From the NCBI GenBank assembly GCA_037039925.1, contig JAXRKP010000272.1, positions 152,501 to 216,500 on the forward strand: 64,000 nucleotides of DNA. The letters run 5' to 3'. Made by a program: the position numbers and the translations under genes. Of the stretch, positions 34,827-45,535 are shown in pieces. How positions within the stretch are numbered: the first letter of the stretch is position 1; each line of letters begins with the position of its first letter. Origin of the DNA: Doris montereyensis (taxonomy: Eukaryota > Mollusca > Gastropoda > Nudibranchia > Dorididae). A model generated the notes under the pieces. It did not search any database. It worked only from the letters and a program-made list of their open reading frames with translations, and was not told the origin of the DNA.

Positions 34827-36486
34827 ATCGATCTCAATGTTGAGTTTAAAGCACCGTGGCCGTAGCAAGGCTGGCATTCCGTCAGTACCATGACATTCAT
34901 TGACTTCATGTGACCTGGCACACGTGGCCGTAGCAAGGCTGGCATTCCGTCAGTTGATCGATCTAGTCATTGAGTAATTAAAAACATGAAATAAGTGACT
35001 AGGAAGGGGCGTGTGTAAAAACGTTAAATTCTGCTTAGTAAAGGAAGAAGCTCATGTAAACTTCAAAAACCTGAGGTGGGGCTTGAATTTCAAAGAATGA
35101 CAAATTACTTTTAAACAAGACAGTCTATTGCTGAGAGGCGTCCACATTGCTTCTGGATCACCAAGTCCCCTGTACAGTACCATGTGGCCGATCTCAGTCA
35201 TTGAGTTTGTGACTAGCACATGTGGCCGTAGCAAGGCTGGCATTCCGTCAGTACCATCGATCTCAGTCATTGAGTTTGTGAGGAGAGCACACGTGGCCGT
35301 AGCAAGGCTGGCATTCCATCAGTACCATTGATCTCAGTCATTGAGTTTGTGACGCAGCACATGTTTCTCTTCTCCCGTAGCAAGGCTGGCATTCAGGTCA
35401 GTACCATTGATCATCAGTCATTGAGTTTGTGACTAGCACATGTGAAATGTAGAAAGAGAATGGCTGTTGCATTCCATCAGTACCATTGATCTCAGTCATT
35501 GAGTTGTAGACTAGCACATAACGTAGCAAGGCTGGCATTCCATCTTTTTTCGAAGCGACCATTGATCTCAGTCATTGAGACTAGCACATGTGGCCGTAGC
35601 ACGAAGTTCAATCGACCTGGCATTCCATCAGTACCATTGATCTCAGTCATTGAGCTTCACATGCATTCACCTACAGCACCAGCACAAATATGGCCGTAGC
35701 AAGGCTGGCATTCCATCAGTACCGATGAACGTAAACTAACCAGAAGTTTGAAGGGTCACACCTGTTGGGGACGTTGTGGATATCCGAATTGATCTCAGTC
35801 ATTGAGTTTGTGACGAGCACATGTGGCCGTAGCAAGGCATTCCATCAGTACCATTGATCTCAGTCATTGAGTTTGTGACGAGCACATGTGGCCGTAGCAA
35901 GGCTGGCATTCCGTCATGTGGCCGTACCATCGATTACACCATTGATCTCAGTCATTGAGTTTGTGACTAGCACATGTGGCCGTGGCAAGGCTGGCATTCC
36001 GTCAGCACCATCGATCTCAGTCATTGAGTTTTTGACTAGCACATGTGGCCGTAGCAAGGCTGGCATTCCGTCAGTCTGACCATCGATCTCAGTCATTGAG
36101 TCATTGAGTTTGTGACTAGCACATGTGGCCGTAGCAAGGCTGGCATTCCGTCAGTACCATCGATCTCAGTCATTGAGTTTGTGACTAGCACACGTGGCCG
36201 TAGCAAGGCATTGGCATTCCGTCAGTACACATGTGGCCGTGGCAACCATCGATCTCATTCATTGAGTTTGTGGCCGGCAAGGCTGGCATTCCGGTCAGTA
36301 CCATCGATCTCAGTCATTGAGTTTGTTAGCACATGTGGCCGTAGCAAGGCTGGCATCCGTCAGTACCATCGATCTCAGTCATTTAGTTTGTTGCCGTGGC
36401 GATTGGCTGGCATTCCGTCAGTACCATCGATCTCAGTCATTGAGTTTTTGTGACTAGTAGCAAGGCTGGCATCGGTGTCATTGAGG
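34581..36486 (+). repeat. 69-bp satellite, ~25 copies, left half disrupted
   Basis: The unit contains GTGGCCGTAGCAAGGCTGGC, ATTCCGTCAGTACCATCGAT, CTCAGTCATTGAGTTTGTGA and CTAGCACAT. The right part (about 35790-36470) is fairly regular. The left part contains intercalated fragments, several matching 40.3-41.9 kb. Short frames in it are period-of-3 artefacts. Confidence 0.95.
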
Positions 36487-36576
36487 TGCGGTGTGTGGTG
36501 CGGTGCATACTTGAATGTTGTTGTAGGTCGAGTGTAGCACTTCCAACAGGTGCCTCACTTGTTTTCCTTAATAATT

Positions 36577-36602
36577 GTGTGTGTGTGTGTGTGTGTGTGT
36601 GT
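36577..36602 (+). repeat. (GT)n microsatellite
   Basis: About 13 GT units, followed by TATGTATGTGT. Confidence 0.9.
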
Positions 36603-36769
36603 GGTGTATGTATGTGTCTGTATGTGTAGTGTAGGGTTATATGGCAATGAAGTCTACTCTCAGGTTGCAGTCGCAGCCATTTGCTGGGTAGTATATGTAT
36701 ATGAACAGTTTAGCGGAAAAATGTCTTGCTTGTCTTATCGTGAGAAATGGTCCCTGGCTTTGACTTGCC

Positions 36770-36789
36770 GTGTGTGTGTGTGTGTGTGC

Positions 36790-36823
<34 letters not shown>

Positions 36824-36825
36824 TA
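36770..36825 (+). repeat. (GT)n microsatellite
   Basis: GT tract of ~55 bp with one CTT interruption. Confidence 0.95.
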
Positions 36826-37255
36826 GATATCATTCAATACGTGAATGCGTTTGTGCGTGGGTAATGTGTTTGTACATATTTATGTGTGCATGAGTGGTTT
36901 TTGGCTGAGAAGTATGTACATGCAATAAGACATGGGTATGTTAGGTTGGTGGGACGGAGGAAGCCCCTGCCTATTGCCTACTACTCGGATTAAAGACTCG
37001 CTGGTTAACACTAGTGCCTGACCTTAGCGGTGCGGTGGAGGAGTCATGTGACCTCCCTCATCTGCATACGCGGCCAGCAGCACCGGAGTGCCAGGCACAT
37101 CGGCCCTTCGTTGATTGGAATTACAATTTCAATTTTTTGTTTTCTTGCGTCTTCGTCTACCTGGCTCGGCTGCAGGCCGTTGTCGTCGTCGTCGTCGTTT
37201 GCTCGCTGTTCACACGTCGTCTGCTGCCTGTCCAACGACAGTTGGTTCTTCGCTC
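36826..37255. other. Unique sequence, nothing recognised
   Basis: Comparatively GC-rich. Fragments CCTGACCTTAG and CATACGCGGCCAGCA reappear near 33030-33085 in the disrupted array zone. Confidence 0.45.
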
Positions 37256-37442
37256 TGTATCGAACCCTTTAAGTTTCATACGTCATGCATTCATCGAACC
37301 CTTCGCAATTGACAACTAAAAAAATAATAGTAGAACACACACACACACGCACACACCGTGTGTCTTGAGCTCCGCTGAACCCCCATGATACCGACTCAAC
37401 GAACCCCTCGGGCTCGATTGAACCCAGGTTAAGAACCATTGG
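37256..37442 (-). mobile_element. hAT-like MITE end, degraded
   Basis: On the minus strand the end reads CCAATGGTTCTTAACCTGGG followed by TTCAATCGAGCCCGAGGGGT, the classic form of many hAT non-autonomous ends. The other terminus is not clear: a (CA)n tract and GTATCGAACCC-like sequence are found where it would be expected. Confidence 0.4.
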
Positions 37443-37790
37443 TCTAAGGTGAGGCTTGGATGAGAAAGTGACCAGCCGGTTCCAGTGGGTCGTTGACTCA
37501 TGTTAGTTGTGTGTTGTTTGGTTGTATTTTGTGTGTGTGTGTGTGTGTGTTTTTTTTTTTTGGGAAAACGTTGACCTATATCGGAACGAGAGAAATGCTC
37601 GACCTTCCCGACCTTGGCAGGGCTCGTGACTCTGAGGTATGGTATAGTCCAATGTGGAGCAATTTTTAAAAATTATTACACCCATTAGCATCATGAAATT
37701 AAAACAAAAAGTGAAGTTTCTTAATTCAGATCTTTAACCTAGCTCTAGCTCTAGGGTTTGTTTGTCTAGCTTATAGAGCTACTAATATTA
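37443..37790. other. Unique sequence with (GT)n
   Basis: (GT)n at 37531-37551 followed by poly-T. No gene was recognised. Confidence 0.5.
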
Positions 37791-37795
37791 ACAGA

Positions 37796-38260
37796 TTGAA
37801 CTCCATGTCAATGTAAGCCGACTGGTGATAGGGCCAATGAGGATTGAACTCCCATGTTACTGTAAGCGGACCGGTGATAGGGGCCAATGAGGATTGAACT
37901 CCCATGTTAATGAGCGGACTGGATTGAACTCCCATGTTACTGTAAGCGGACTGGTAATAGGGGCCAATGAGGATTGATCTCCATGTTACTGTAAGCGGAC
38001 TGGTAATAGGGGCCAATGAGGATTGATCTCCCATGTTACTGTAAGCGGACTGGTAATAGGGGCCAATGAGGAATGATCTCCCATGTTACTGTAAGCGGAC
38101 TGGTAATAGGGGCCAATGAGGATTGATCTCCCATGTTACTGTAAGCGGACCGGTGATAGGCGCCGATGAGAGTTGAACTCCACGTCAATGTAAGCGGACC
38201 GGTGATAGGCGCCAATGAGGATTGATCTCCATGTCAATGTAAGCGGACCGGTAAAAGGGG
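37796..38260 (+). repeat. 50-bp tandem repeat, ~9 copies
   Basis: The unit contains ACTGTAAGCGGACTGGTAAT, AGGGGCCAATGAGGATTGAT and CTCCCATGTT. Edge copies diverge (GATAGGCGCC, CCATGTCAATG) while central copies are near-identical, the usual pattern of unequal exchange. Confidence 0.95.
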
Positions 38261-38310
38261 TTATTGGGGGTTCAGAAGGCCGGCGATTGAAATATCAGCG
38301 TCCCGGTATC

Positions 38311-38630
38311 TTGCTCTTTGACACTTCTAATGGTGCTCTTTGACACTACTAATGGTGCTCTTTGACACTGCTAATGGTGCTCTTTGACACAACTAAGTGT
38401 GCTCTTTGCTCTAATGGTTTGACACTGCTAATGGTGCTCTTTGACACAACTAATGTGTGCTCTTTGACACTACTAATGGTGCTCTTTGACACTACTAATG
38501 GTGCTCTTTGACACTACTAATGATGCTCTGACACTACTAATGGTGCTCTGACACTACTAATGATGCTCTTTGACACTACTAATGGTGCTCTTTGACACTA
38601 CTAATGGTGCTCTTTGACACTACTAATGGG
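38311..38630 (+). repeat. 22-bp minisatellite, ~15 copies
   Basis: The unit is TGCTCTTTGACACTACTAAT plus GG. Some copies lack the TTT (GCTCTGACAC). Confidence 0.95.
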
Positions 38631-39000
38631 GTGTAATGGTATGATTTGGTTTCACCTGTCTGCTTTCTCATCTTATTCGATGAACTTTGCGACGGGTTTG
38701 TTTGTGTTTAGAGACCAAGGTAGATCATAACATAGTTACATGATAGTATCCATGAATGGAGAAACTTGTGATTTGTGTAAGTCCCCAGGTATGTTATTGA
38801 TAGAGAAGAACAAAAGGCAACCTGAGTTATTGGAGATTGGGTCTTCTCTAAAGTAAAAATCGAAAGGAAAAAATGCACCTGTGGATACAATTTGTATCAA
38901 ACTACATTGTTAACTTGCGAACGTCTGCCAACCGCCTAAATTTTGGACTTTGTGGTCGGGGTTTTTGTTGTTGTCCTTCTGGGTTTTCATTTGTAAAGGT
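38631..39000. other. Unique sequence, nothing recognised
   Basis: Spacer between two minisatellites. No gene was recognised. Confidence 0.4.
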
Positions 39001-39004
39001 GCCG

Positions 39005-40065
39005 TGCTCTGTGCTTTGCATGGTGGATTCAATAGTGAGCCAGTGTGCACTCTGTGCTTTGAATGGTGAATTCAATAGTGAGACAGTGTGCACTCTGTGC
39101 TTTGAATGGTGAATTCAATAGTGAGACAGTGTGCACTCTGTGCTTTGAATGGTGGATTCAATAGTGAGACAGTGTGCACTCTGTACTTTGAATTGTGGAT
39201 TCAATAGTGAGACAGTGTGCACTCTGTGCTTTTGAATAGTGGATTCATTAGTGAGACAGTGTGCAATCTGTGCTTTGCATGGTGGATTCAATAGTGAGAG
39301 AGTGTGCACTCTGTACTTTGAATAGTGAATTCAATAGTGAGACAGTGTGCACTCTGTGCTTTGCATGGTGAATTCAATAGTGAGACAGTGTGCACTCTGT
39401 CTTTGAATTGGGACTTCAATAGTGAGCCAGTGTGCACTCTGTACTTTGAATGTGAATTCAATAGTGAGACATTGTGCACTCTGTGCTTTGAATAGTGAAT
39501 TCAATAGTGAGACAGTGTGCACTCTGTGCTGCTTTAAATAGTGAATTCAATAGTGAGACAGTGTGCACTCTGTGCTTTAAATAGTGAATCCAATAGTGAG
39601 CCAGTGTGCACTCTGTGCTTTAAATAGTGAATTCAATAGTGAGACAGTGTGCACTCTGTGCTTTGAATAGTGAATTCAATAGTGAGACAGTGTGCACTCT
39701 GTGCTTTGAATAGTGAATTCAATAGTGAGACAGTGTGCACTCTGTGCTTTGGATAGTGAATTCAATAGTGAGACAGTGTGCACTGTGTGCTTTAAATAGT
39801 GAATTCAATAGTGAGACAGTGTGCACTCTGTGCTTTGAATAGTGAATTCAATAGTGAGACAGTGTGCACTCTGTGCTTTGGATAGTGAATTCATTCAAAA
39901 GTTAGCCAGTGTGCACTCTGTGCTTTGAATGTTGGATTGAACAGTTAGCCAGTGTGCACTTTGTGCTTTGAATGTTGGATTCAAAAGTTAGCCAGTGTGC
40001 ACTCTGTGCTTTGAATGTTGGATTGAACAGTTAGCAAGTGTGCACTGTGTGCTTTGACTGGTGAA
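39005..40065 (+). repeat. 43-bp satellite, ~25 copies
   Basis: The unit contains TTTGAATAGTGAATTCAATA, GTGAGACAGTGTGCACTCTG and TGC. Right-edge copies switch to TTGGATTGAACAGTTAGCCA, the most diverged form. The unit holds GAATTC and the GTGCAC palindrome. Confidence 0.95.
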
Positions 40066-40109
40066 GGCAAGCATTCATTCTACGTGCCCATGCTAGTTCA
40101 GAGTTGGAA

Positions 40110-40255
40110 GTGGGTGGTGGACGGGTGCTAGTACTAGGCACAGCTTCATCCACTTCATCCACTTCACCCGTTCACGTGCTTTACACCCTGCTGCCCCCCC
40201 CTTTTCAATTCACACTGAGATCACAGACGAGGTAAATTTCAATGACACAAACAAG
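40110..40255 (+). mobile_element. Element X copy
   Basis: GGTGGACGGGTGCTAGTACT, a CACTTCACCC-rich middle, CAATTCACACTGAGATCACA, GAGGTAAATTTCAATGACAC. Diverged in the middle segment. Confidence 0.6.
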
Positions 40256-41454
40256 CAAATCAAGAGTTGCCACCACTTCTTTTAAAAAATAAGAGTTGTG
40301 TGTACATGTGATAGGTGGGGTTTTTTTTTCTTCCTTCTTTTTGAAGTTGGGGGGAGGGTGGTGTGTGTGTAAAAAAACGTTTTCTGCTACTCTAGTAAAG
40401 GACGAGAGAAAGATTCATTAATAATGCAATGCGTAAACAGCGATGCGGGTTTTATTCCAACGACCGTTATGTCGCGGTGGTGAGGTAAAGCCATTTAACT
40501 GAGATCTCACATGTGACATAGCTTTGGCTGGCCGTATCCCCGTTACGAGAATGACAAAACTCAATGGTAAACAAGACATGTCTATTGCTAGCACACTGGA
40601 CACACCCACCCACGCACACAATGCAGAGTGGCAGCATGAAACAACAATCAATTACTACGGCGTGAAAACCGGTTCGCGTTGATCTGACCTCTTGTATCAA
40701 ACCTCTGTGTGCACGTGTGTGTGTGTGTGTGTGTGCGTGTGCCTACCGGCAGTCTGGTGCTCTGTCGACCGAATCAGAGAGTTTAGGCAAGGCTCATTCA
40801 ATGCAGAACCTTGGAAATGGGATACACTACAAGGTACCCACTCAGCTTGCAACATATCTACCTGTAGAATAATACTGATGCTGGTAGATTGACCACGCGT
40901 GTAATGACAGGACGTCATCCGGAAGTGATACAAACTGTGAGTGCCATCCGGTCACTGTTCACCAGACCTGTTTGCCTGCTCGCATGGTTGCGTCCATCCC
41001 GGTGACACACGCGCATGCTTGTACCGGCTGACCTCTTCCCCATCGCCTCGCACCTTCTTGACTTTGATGACTTCCGGTCTTGAATTCCAGCGGCGCAGTA
41101 CGAAGTGGAGTGTTTCTCTCTCTTTCTCCCGTGTGTTGAAGATTTCCTTTGACCTTGCTTACTTTCTCGAGGCTTTTTTTATTATACATGTAGTACTACT
41201 GTTGTTCAAGGACTGCTTTGGATGATCAGGATGGTAACTTTAGCATCTAGGTAAGTTGCCATGATGAAATGAAGAAAGAGAATGTGTTGGTTGTTTTTTA
41301 CTTGTCTAGGGGTGGGTGGGGGCATCAAAAGTATGTAGACTGGTTAACAAATATAGGATTTCATTTTTTAAAAATGTTCTGTCTTTTAGATTATAATTAG
41401 TTGTTTTTAACTTATTTCTTGTCTCTGTGATATCTGTATTCTTCTCTCTTTTTT
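40256..41454. other. Unique sequence with (GT)n
   Basis: (GT)n at about 40711-40741. No gene was recognised. Segments near 40365-40400 and 41258-41283 have partial echoes in the 69-bp array zone (35005-35045, 35440-35465). Confidence 0.45.
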
Positions 41455-41625
41455 CGGTCGTTGGCGCTACTGGTAGGTCCTTTTCTTCCTTGTCATTTCG
41501 TGGGTGATGCTGAAAGGTCGCGGATCTTCCCTAGCTCTCTTTCATATATCTCTCATCTTCTCCCCCCCCTTCCAATTCATTCTGAGAAGCCACGACGAGG
41601 AATTAAATTCCAATCGACCAATAAT
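41455..41625 (+). mobile_element. Element X copy
   Basis: GTTGGCGCTACTGGTAGGTC, a CT-rich middle enlarged by ~30 bp, CCAATTCATTCTGAGAAGCC, GACGAGGAATTAAATTCC. The middle is longer than in other copies. Confidence 0.55.
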
Positions 41626-41772
41626 ATCAGTGTTTGGGATTACACAAAGTCCAAAAGGGAGCTGATTGAACATCGTATAATTATGTTAAAATCAGTTTAG
41701 ATATGATTGACAAATTCACATTTGGAGAAATACACGTCTATCCCTTCTATAAAATGCATTCACCTACAGCAA

Positions 41773-41788
41773 CCCCCCCCCCCCCCCC
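41773..41788 (+). repeat. Poly-C run
   Basis: About 16 C residues. Confidence 0.8.
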
Positions 41789-42157
41789 ATGATCTGAATT
41801 CCAATCAGCGCATTTTCCGATCACTGACTTCTTCTACGTACGCACGATGAACGTAAATCTAAATAATTTGGAAGGGTGGAGGAACACGGGTAACGGGACG
41901 TTGTGATATCAACGTGTAGCCAAATTGACTTGACGAGTGTGTGGGGCGGGCCACCGAGTTCATCGAAACGCCAAGTCAAGATTTAGCGTATTCTTTCTCT
42001 AAGTCAGTGCTTAAAGTTTACATTATGTTAGTGGTTTTCTCGACCGGAGGGATTCCTCCCTGGGGGTGGGGGTGGGAGGGGTGGTGGGATTGCGCCCACG
42101 GATTGGCAGCTTTTAAAAAAAAGAAAATTTGATTGCACATTTTGAGACAGGTGACGT

Positions 42158-42450
42158 GGGTGGCCGAGTGGTTGGGCTTCCGGACTGGGGATCATGAGGT
42201 CCCGCGTTCGAATCCTAGCAAAGCCAGGTCCGACGTTGTGTTCTTTTGGGAAAGACACTTTACACGCATTTTCCACACTCTACCGAGGTGCAAATGGGTA
42301 CAAGGCCTAGCTTGGGAGTAAAAACTTGCGTCAGGCTAGCGTCCTGTCCATGAGGTGATTATTGTCACCTGTTCCGCTTCACGCTATAGAAACCGGGATA
42401 GCTCGGTTCTATAGGCTTCAAGGGCCTCGAAGAAACGCTTTTTTAGAGGC
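42158..42450 (+). mobile_element. SINE-C full-length copy
   Basis: The head GTGGCCGAGTGGTTGGGC with B-box GCGTTCGAATCCTAGC is of Leu/Ser-tRNA style. The body follows: TCCGACGTTGTGTTCTTTTG, GGGAAAGACACTTTACACGC, GAGGTGCAAATGGGTACAAG, then the tail ACGCTATAGAAACCGGGATA and GGGCCTCGAAGAAACG. The 'AAAGACACTTTAC' core resembles that of widely conserved animal SINE domains (V/Nin type), but I cannot assign which without an alignment. Confidence 0.8.
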
Positions 42451-42564
42451 AGACAATTTTTGGGGAAGAAAAAATGAAGTTGAGGCGGGGGGGGGGGGGA
42501 ACCAGCTGACAATCTGACACAGTGAATCAGTGTTTGGACCAACAGAGGTTTAGAAGCACTGCAT
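42446..42564 (+). mobile_element. Possible hAT-like end
   Basis: AGAGGTTTAGAAGCACTGCA at 42545-42564 looks like a hAT right end. A matching left end is doubtful (near AGGCAGACAATTTTTGGGG). A poly-G tract lies between them. Confidence 0.25.
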
Positions 42565-43050
42565 AAGTGTTGTTGATAAGAGGTCTCTGTTGATCATGGC
42601 GTGATTGTGATAAAGCGTCGTCGATTTATTTACAGCAGGACGTAAGCCTACAATGGTGGGTGGTGTTCTGTGCTTCCTGTAGCACATTGCACTCGTGTGC
42701 GTTCTGATGTCATCATCATGTTGCCATCTTTGCTACTTGTGTTCCGGACATTGGGCATATCCATGTCTTGGCTGTCTGTCATTTTCTCCATCTCCTCATC
42801 GGTATGTATTGCTGCTATATGATCTACATTCCATTCATGCCCAAAAGGCTTACATGACTCTCACGTCTCTACGTCCTTTCATTCATTATCTTCTAACTTG
42901 TTTGTTTTGTGTGTGTGTGTGTTTGTTTGTTTTTTTAATGTTTAATTTTTGTTTTCCCTCCATTTCCCCATTTAAAATGATGTTTAACCGTGAACGAAAC
43001 GTAACATCTGACAATAATAATGACCCCTAAACACCTTTAGGCTGTTGCAG
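42565..43050. other. Unique sequence, nothing recognised
   Basis: No gene was recognised. The 111-codon plus frame at 42695-43030 has no family resemblance. Confidence 0.4.
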
Positions 43051-43057
43051 AAAGTGG

Positions 43058-43200
43058 GCGATTGGCTGGGGCTAGCTGGTGGGTCCTGCTTCTTTTTCTT
43101 TCAGTCAGTCTTGTACACGTGCTTTTCACCTTGCTGTTTCCTTTGAATTCACCCTCCCATAACTTTATGTGGTCCATTGGGCAAATTTCAAAGAAAACAT
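43058..43200 (+). mobile_element. Element X copy
   Basis: GATTGGCTGGGGCTAGCTGG, GGGTCCTGCTTCTTTTTC, CACCTTGCTGTTTCCTTTGA, ATTCACCCTCCC, then TTGGGCAAATTTCAAAGAAA. All landmarks are present in order. Confidence 0.7.
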
Positions 43201-43404
43201 CCGTCGAAGTTTACTTAATACAAAACTCTACCATCCGTTTCATGCCTCCCCTCTGGGGATGGGAGGGGGAGACTATCTTGTAGTTTAACATAGTTTGGAT
43301 CCAGTGGTGAGGCTCATCAACGATGAATGAACATGTCACGTGCTTGGGGGAATCTCATTCGAGCCCACCGCGTTTCAGCCCAACTCGCCGACACCTCATT
43401 TCAG

Positions 43405-44780
43405 GTGTTGAATGTCGATCTTCACTTGCCTTGGAATGCCGATCTTGCTTACCTTTAAATGCCGATCTTGCTTACCTTTAAATATCGATCTTGCTTACCT
43501 TTAAATGCCTATCTTGCTTACCTTTAAATGCCTATCTTGCTGACCTTTAAATGCCGATCTTGCTTACCTTTAAATGCCGATCTTGCTTACCTTTAAATAC
43601 CTAACCTTTACCTATCTTGCTTACCTTTAAATGCCTATCTTGCTGACCTTTAAATTATCTTGCTTAGCTTTAAATGCCTATCTTGCTTACCTTTAAATGC
43701 CTATCTTGCTTACCTTTAAATGCCTATCTTGCTTACCTTTAAATGCCTATCTTGCTTACCTTTAAATGCCTATCTTGCTTACCTTTAAATGCCTATCTTG
43801 CTTACCTTTAAATGCCTATCTTGCTGACCTTTAAAATGCCTATCTTGCTTACCTTTAAATGCCTATCTTGCTTCACTCTTTTGCCTATCTTGCTTATCTT
43901 TAAATACCTATCTTGCTTACATTTGAAACCTCTTACGTCTTCCTTCCCTTCACCTTATCTTATCTTTGGATACCTATCTTGCTTACATTTGATGCCTATC
44001 TTGCTTACCTTTAAATACCTATCTTGCTTACCTTTGTCTACCTATCTTGCTTACCTTTAAATGCCTATCTTGCTTACCTTTGAAATGTTGCTTACCTTTG
44101 AATGTCTATCTTGTTTACCTTTGAATACCTATCTTTCTTACCTTTGAATACCTCTCTTTTTACCTTTGAATGCCTACTTTGCTTACCGCTAATGAATGCA
44201 ATTTTTACCTTTGAAGAGTCTATCTTGCTTACCTTTGAATACATTGGAATCAATTGTTACCTTTGAATGCCTATTTTGCTTACCTTTAAATACCTATCTT
44301 GCTTACCTTTGAATACATATCTTGCTTTTACCTTTGAATGCCTACCTTGCTTACCTTTGAATACATATCTTGCTTACCTTTGGATACCTATCTTGCTTAC
44401 CTTTGAATACCTACCTTGCTTACATTTGAATACATATTTGTTTACCTTTGAATACCTATCTTGCTTACCTTTGGATGACTACCTTGCTTACATTTGAATG
44501 CATATCTTGTTTACCTTTGATTGCCTATCTTGCTATCCTTTGGATGCCTATCTTGCTTATTTAGAATACCGGCAAGCAATTCAAATAAAAATTTTCTAAA
44601 CCTTTGAATACCTATCTTGCTTACCTTTGGATAGACGTCCCATGGTAAAATTTGAATGCCGATTTGTTTTAGGGCCCTATTGGAACTATCTTGTTTTACA
44701 TCTTTGTATGATTTTTCTTGCTCGCCCACATTTGAATGCCGATTTGTTTACCTTTGGATGCCTATCTTGCTTACCTTTCT
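43405..44780 (+). repeat. 23-bp satellite, variants 1-2 (~55 copies)
   Basis: The first variant is CTTTAAATGCCTATCTTGCT plus TAC, shifting after about 44080 to CTTTGAATACCTATCTTGCT plus TAC. The edge copies from 44560 contain fragments of the LINE remnant that follows. Short Leu-rich frames (MPILLTFKCLSCL and similar) are artefacts. Confidence 0.95.
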
Positions 44781-45250
44781 TATAAGATAAGATAAGAATG
44801 AATATTTTATTGCGCCTTCCTCAGAAGAGCTCAAGCGCATTACAAGCAAAATGATTACACAGACATGGCATGCTATCGCTAAAACTTATTAAAACAGATG
44901 CATCAATAAAAACTAGTATCACAATCAATTCAGTAAAATCAAGCAATTCAAATAAAAATTCATCTAAATGTGTTGGAGAAGTAGTTTGGGTCTTCAAGAT
45001 CATGTTTGAAAGCCTATATTGTTAAAGACTCTGCTTATGTTTGGACTATCCCATGGTAAAATGTTCCAAATTTTGGCTTGCTTGTGTTTGTAGGCCAATC
45101 CTATCTCCGAAAGTCTTAAGTTTGGTTTTGGGTGTTTGTATCATTTTCTTGCTCGCCAAGCTTGATCTGTTCGGTGTGTATTGAATAACTCTATCTTGCT
45201 GGAGTTTGCCTCCAGGCATTGCTTATGTTTGAATCTATCTTGTAGTTTCA
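44781..45250 (-). mobile_element. LINE 3' end: C-terminus of reverse transcriptase ORF, frameshifted
   Basis: On the minus strand, about 45190-45090 encodes YTPNRSSLASKK and TKLKTFGDR. After a +/-1 shift, about 45090-45000 encodes AYKHKQAKIWNILPWDS. These match the usual C-terminal pattern of non-LTR reverse transcriptase ORFs (conserved KLKTYGDR and LWNxLP motifs). Stops and shifts show it is dead. The 3' end has AATGCGCTTGAGCTCTTCTG, an AATAAAAT near 44810 and a (TCTTA)n tail ending near 44781. A CR1/L2/Jockey-like clade is likely but not resolved. It interrupts the 23-bp satellite. Confidence 0.6.
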
Positions 45251-45535
45251 ATCCTAGATTTTATGTTTGAAGCCAATCTTGCTTATGTTTGAATGCCAAT
45301 TTGCTTATGTTTAATGCCTATCTTGTTCTGTTTGAATGCCAATCTTGCTTATGATTTATGCTTATGTTTGAATGCAATCTTGCTTATGTTTGAACGCCAA
45401 TCTTGCTTATGTTTGAATGCCTATCTTGCTTATGTTTATGTACCTTTGATGTCAATCTTGATGTTTGAATGCCTATCTTGCATTGTTTGAATGTCGATTT
45501 TGCTTACCTTTAGATCTTCTTATTTTGAATCCTAC
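45225..45535 (+). repeat. 23-bp satellite, variant 3
   Basis: The unit is GTTTGAATGCCAATCTTGCT plus TAT, about 10 irregular copies. Intermediate in sequence between the blocks on either side. Confidence 0.85.

Noticed and set aside
43300..43400. Degenerate tRNA-like SINE head near GGCTCATCAACGATG and CATTCGAGCCC
   Set aside because: Only a B-box-like match with poor A-box spacing, and no recognisable body before the 23-bp satellite. Too weak to annotate.
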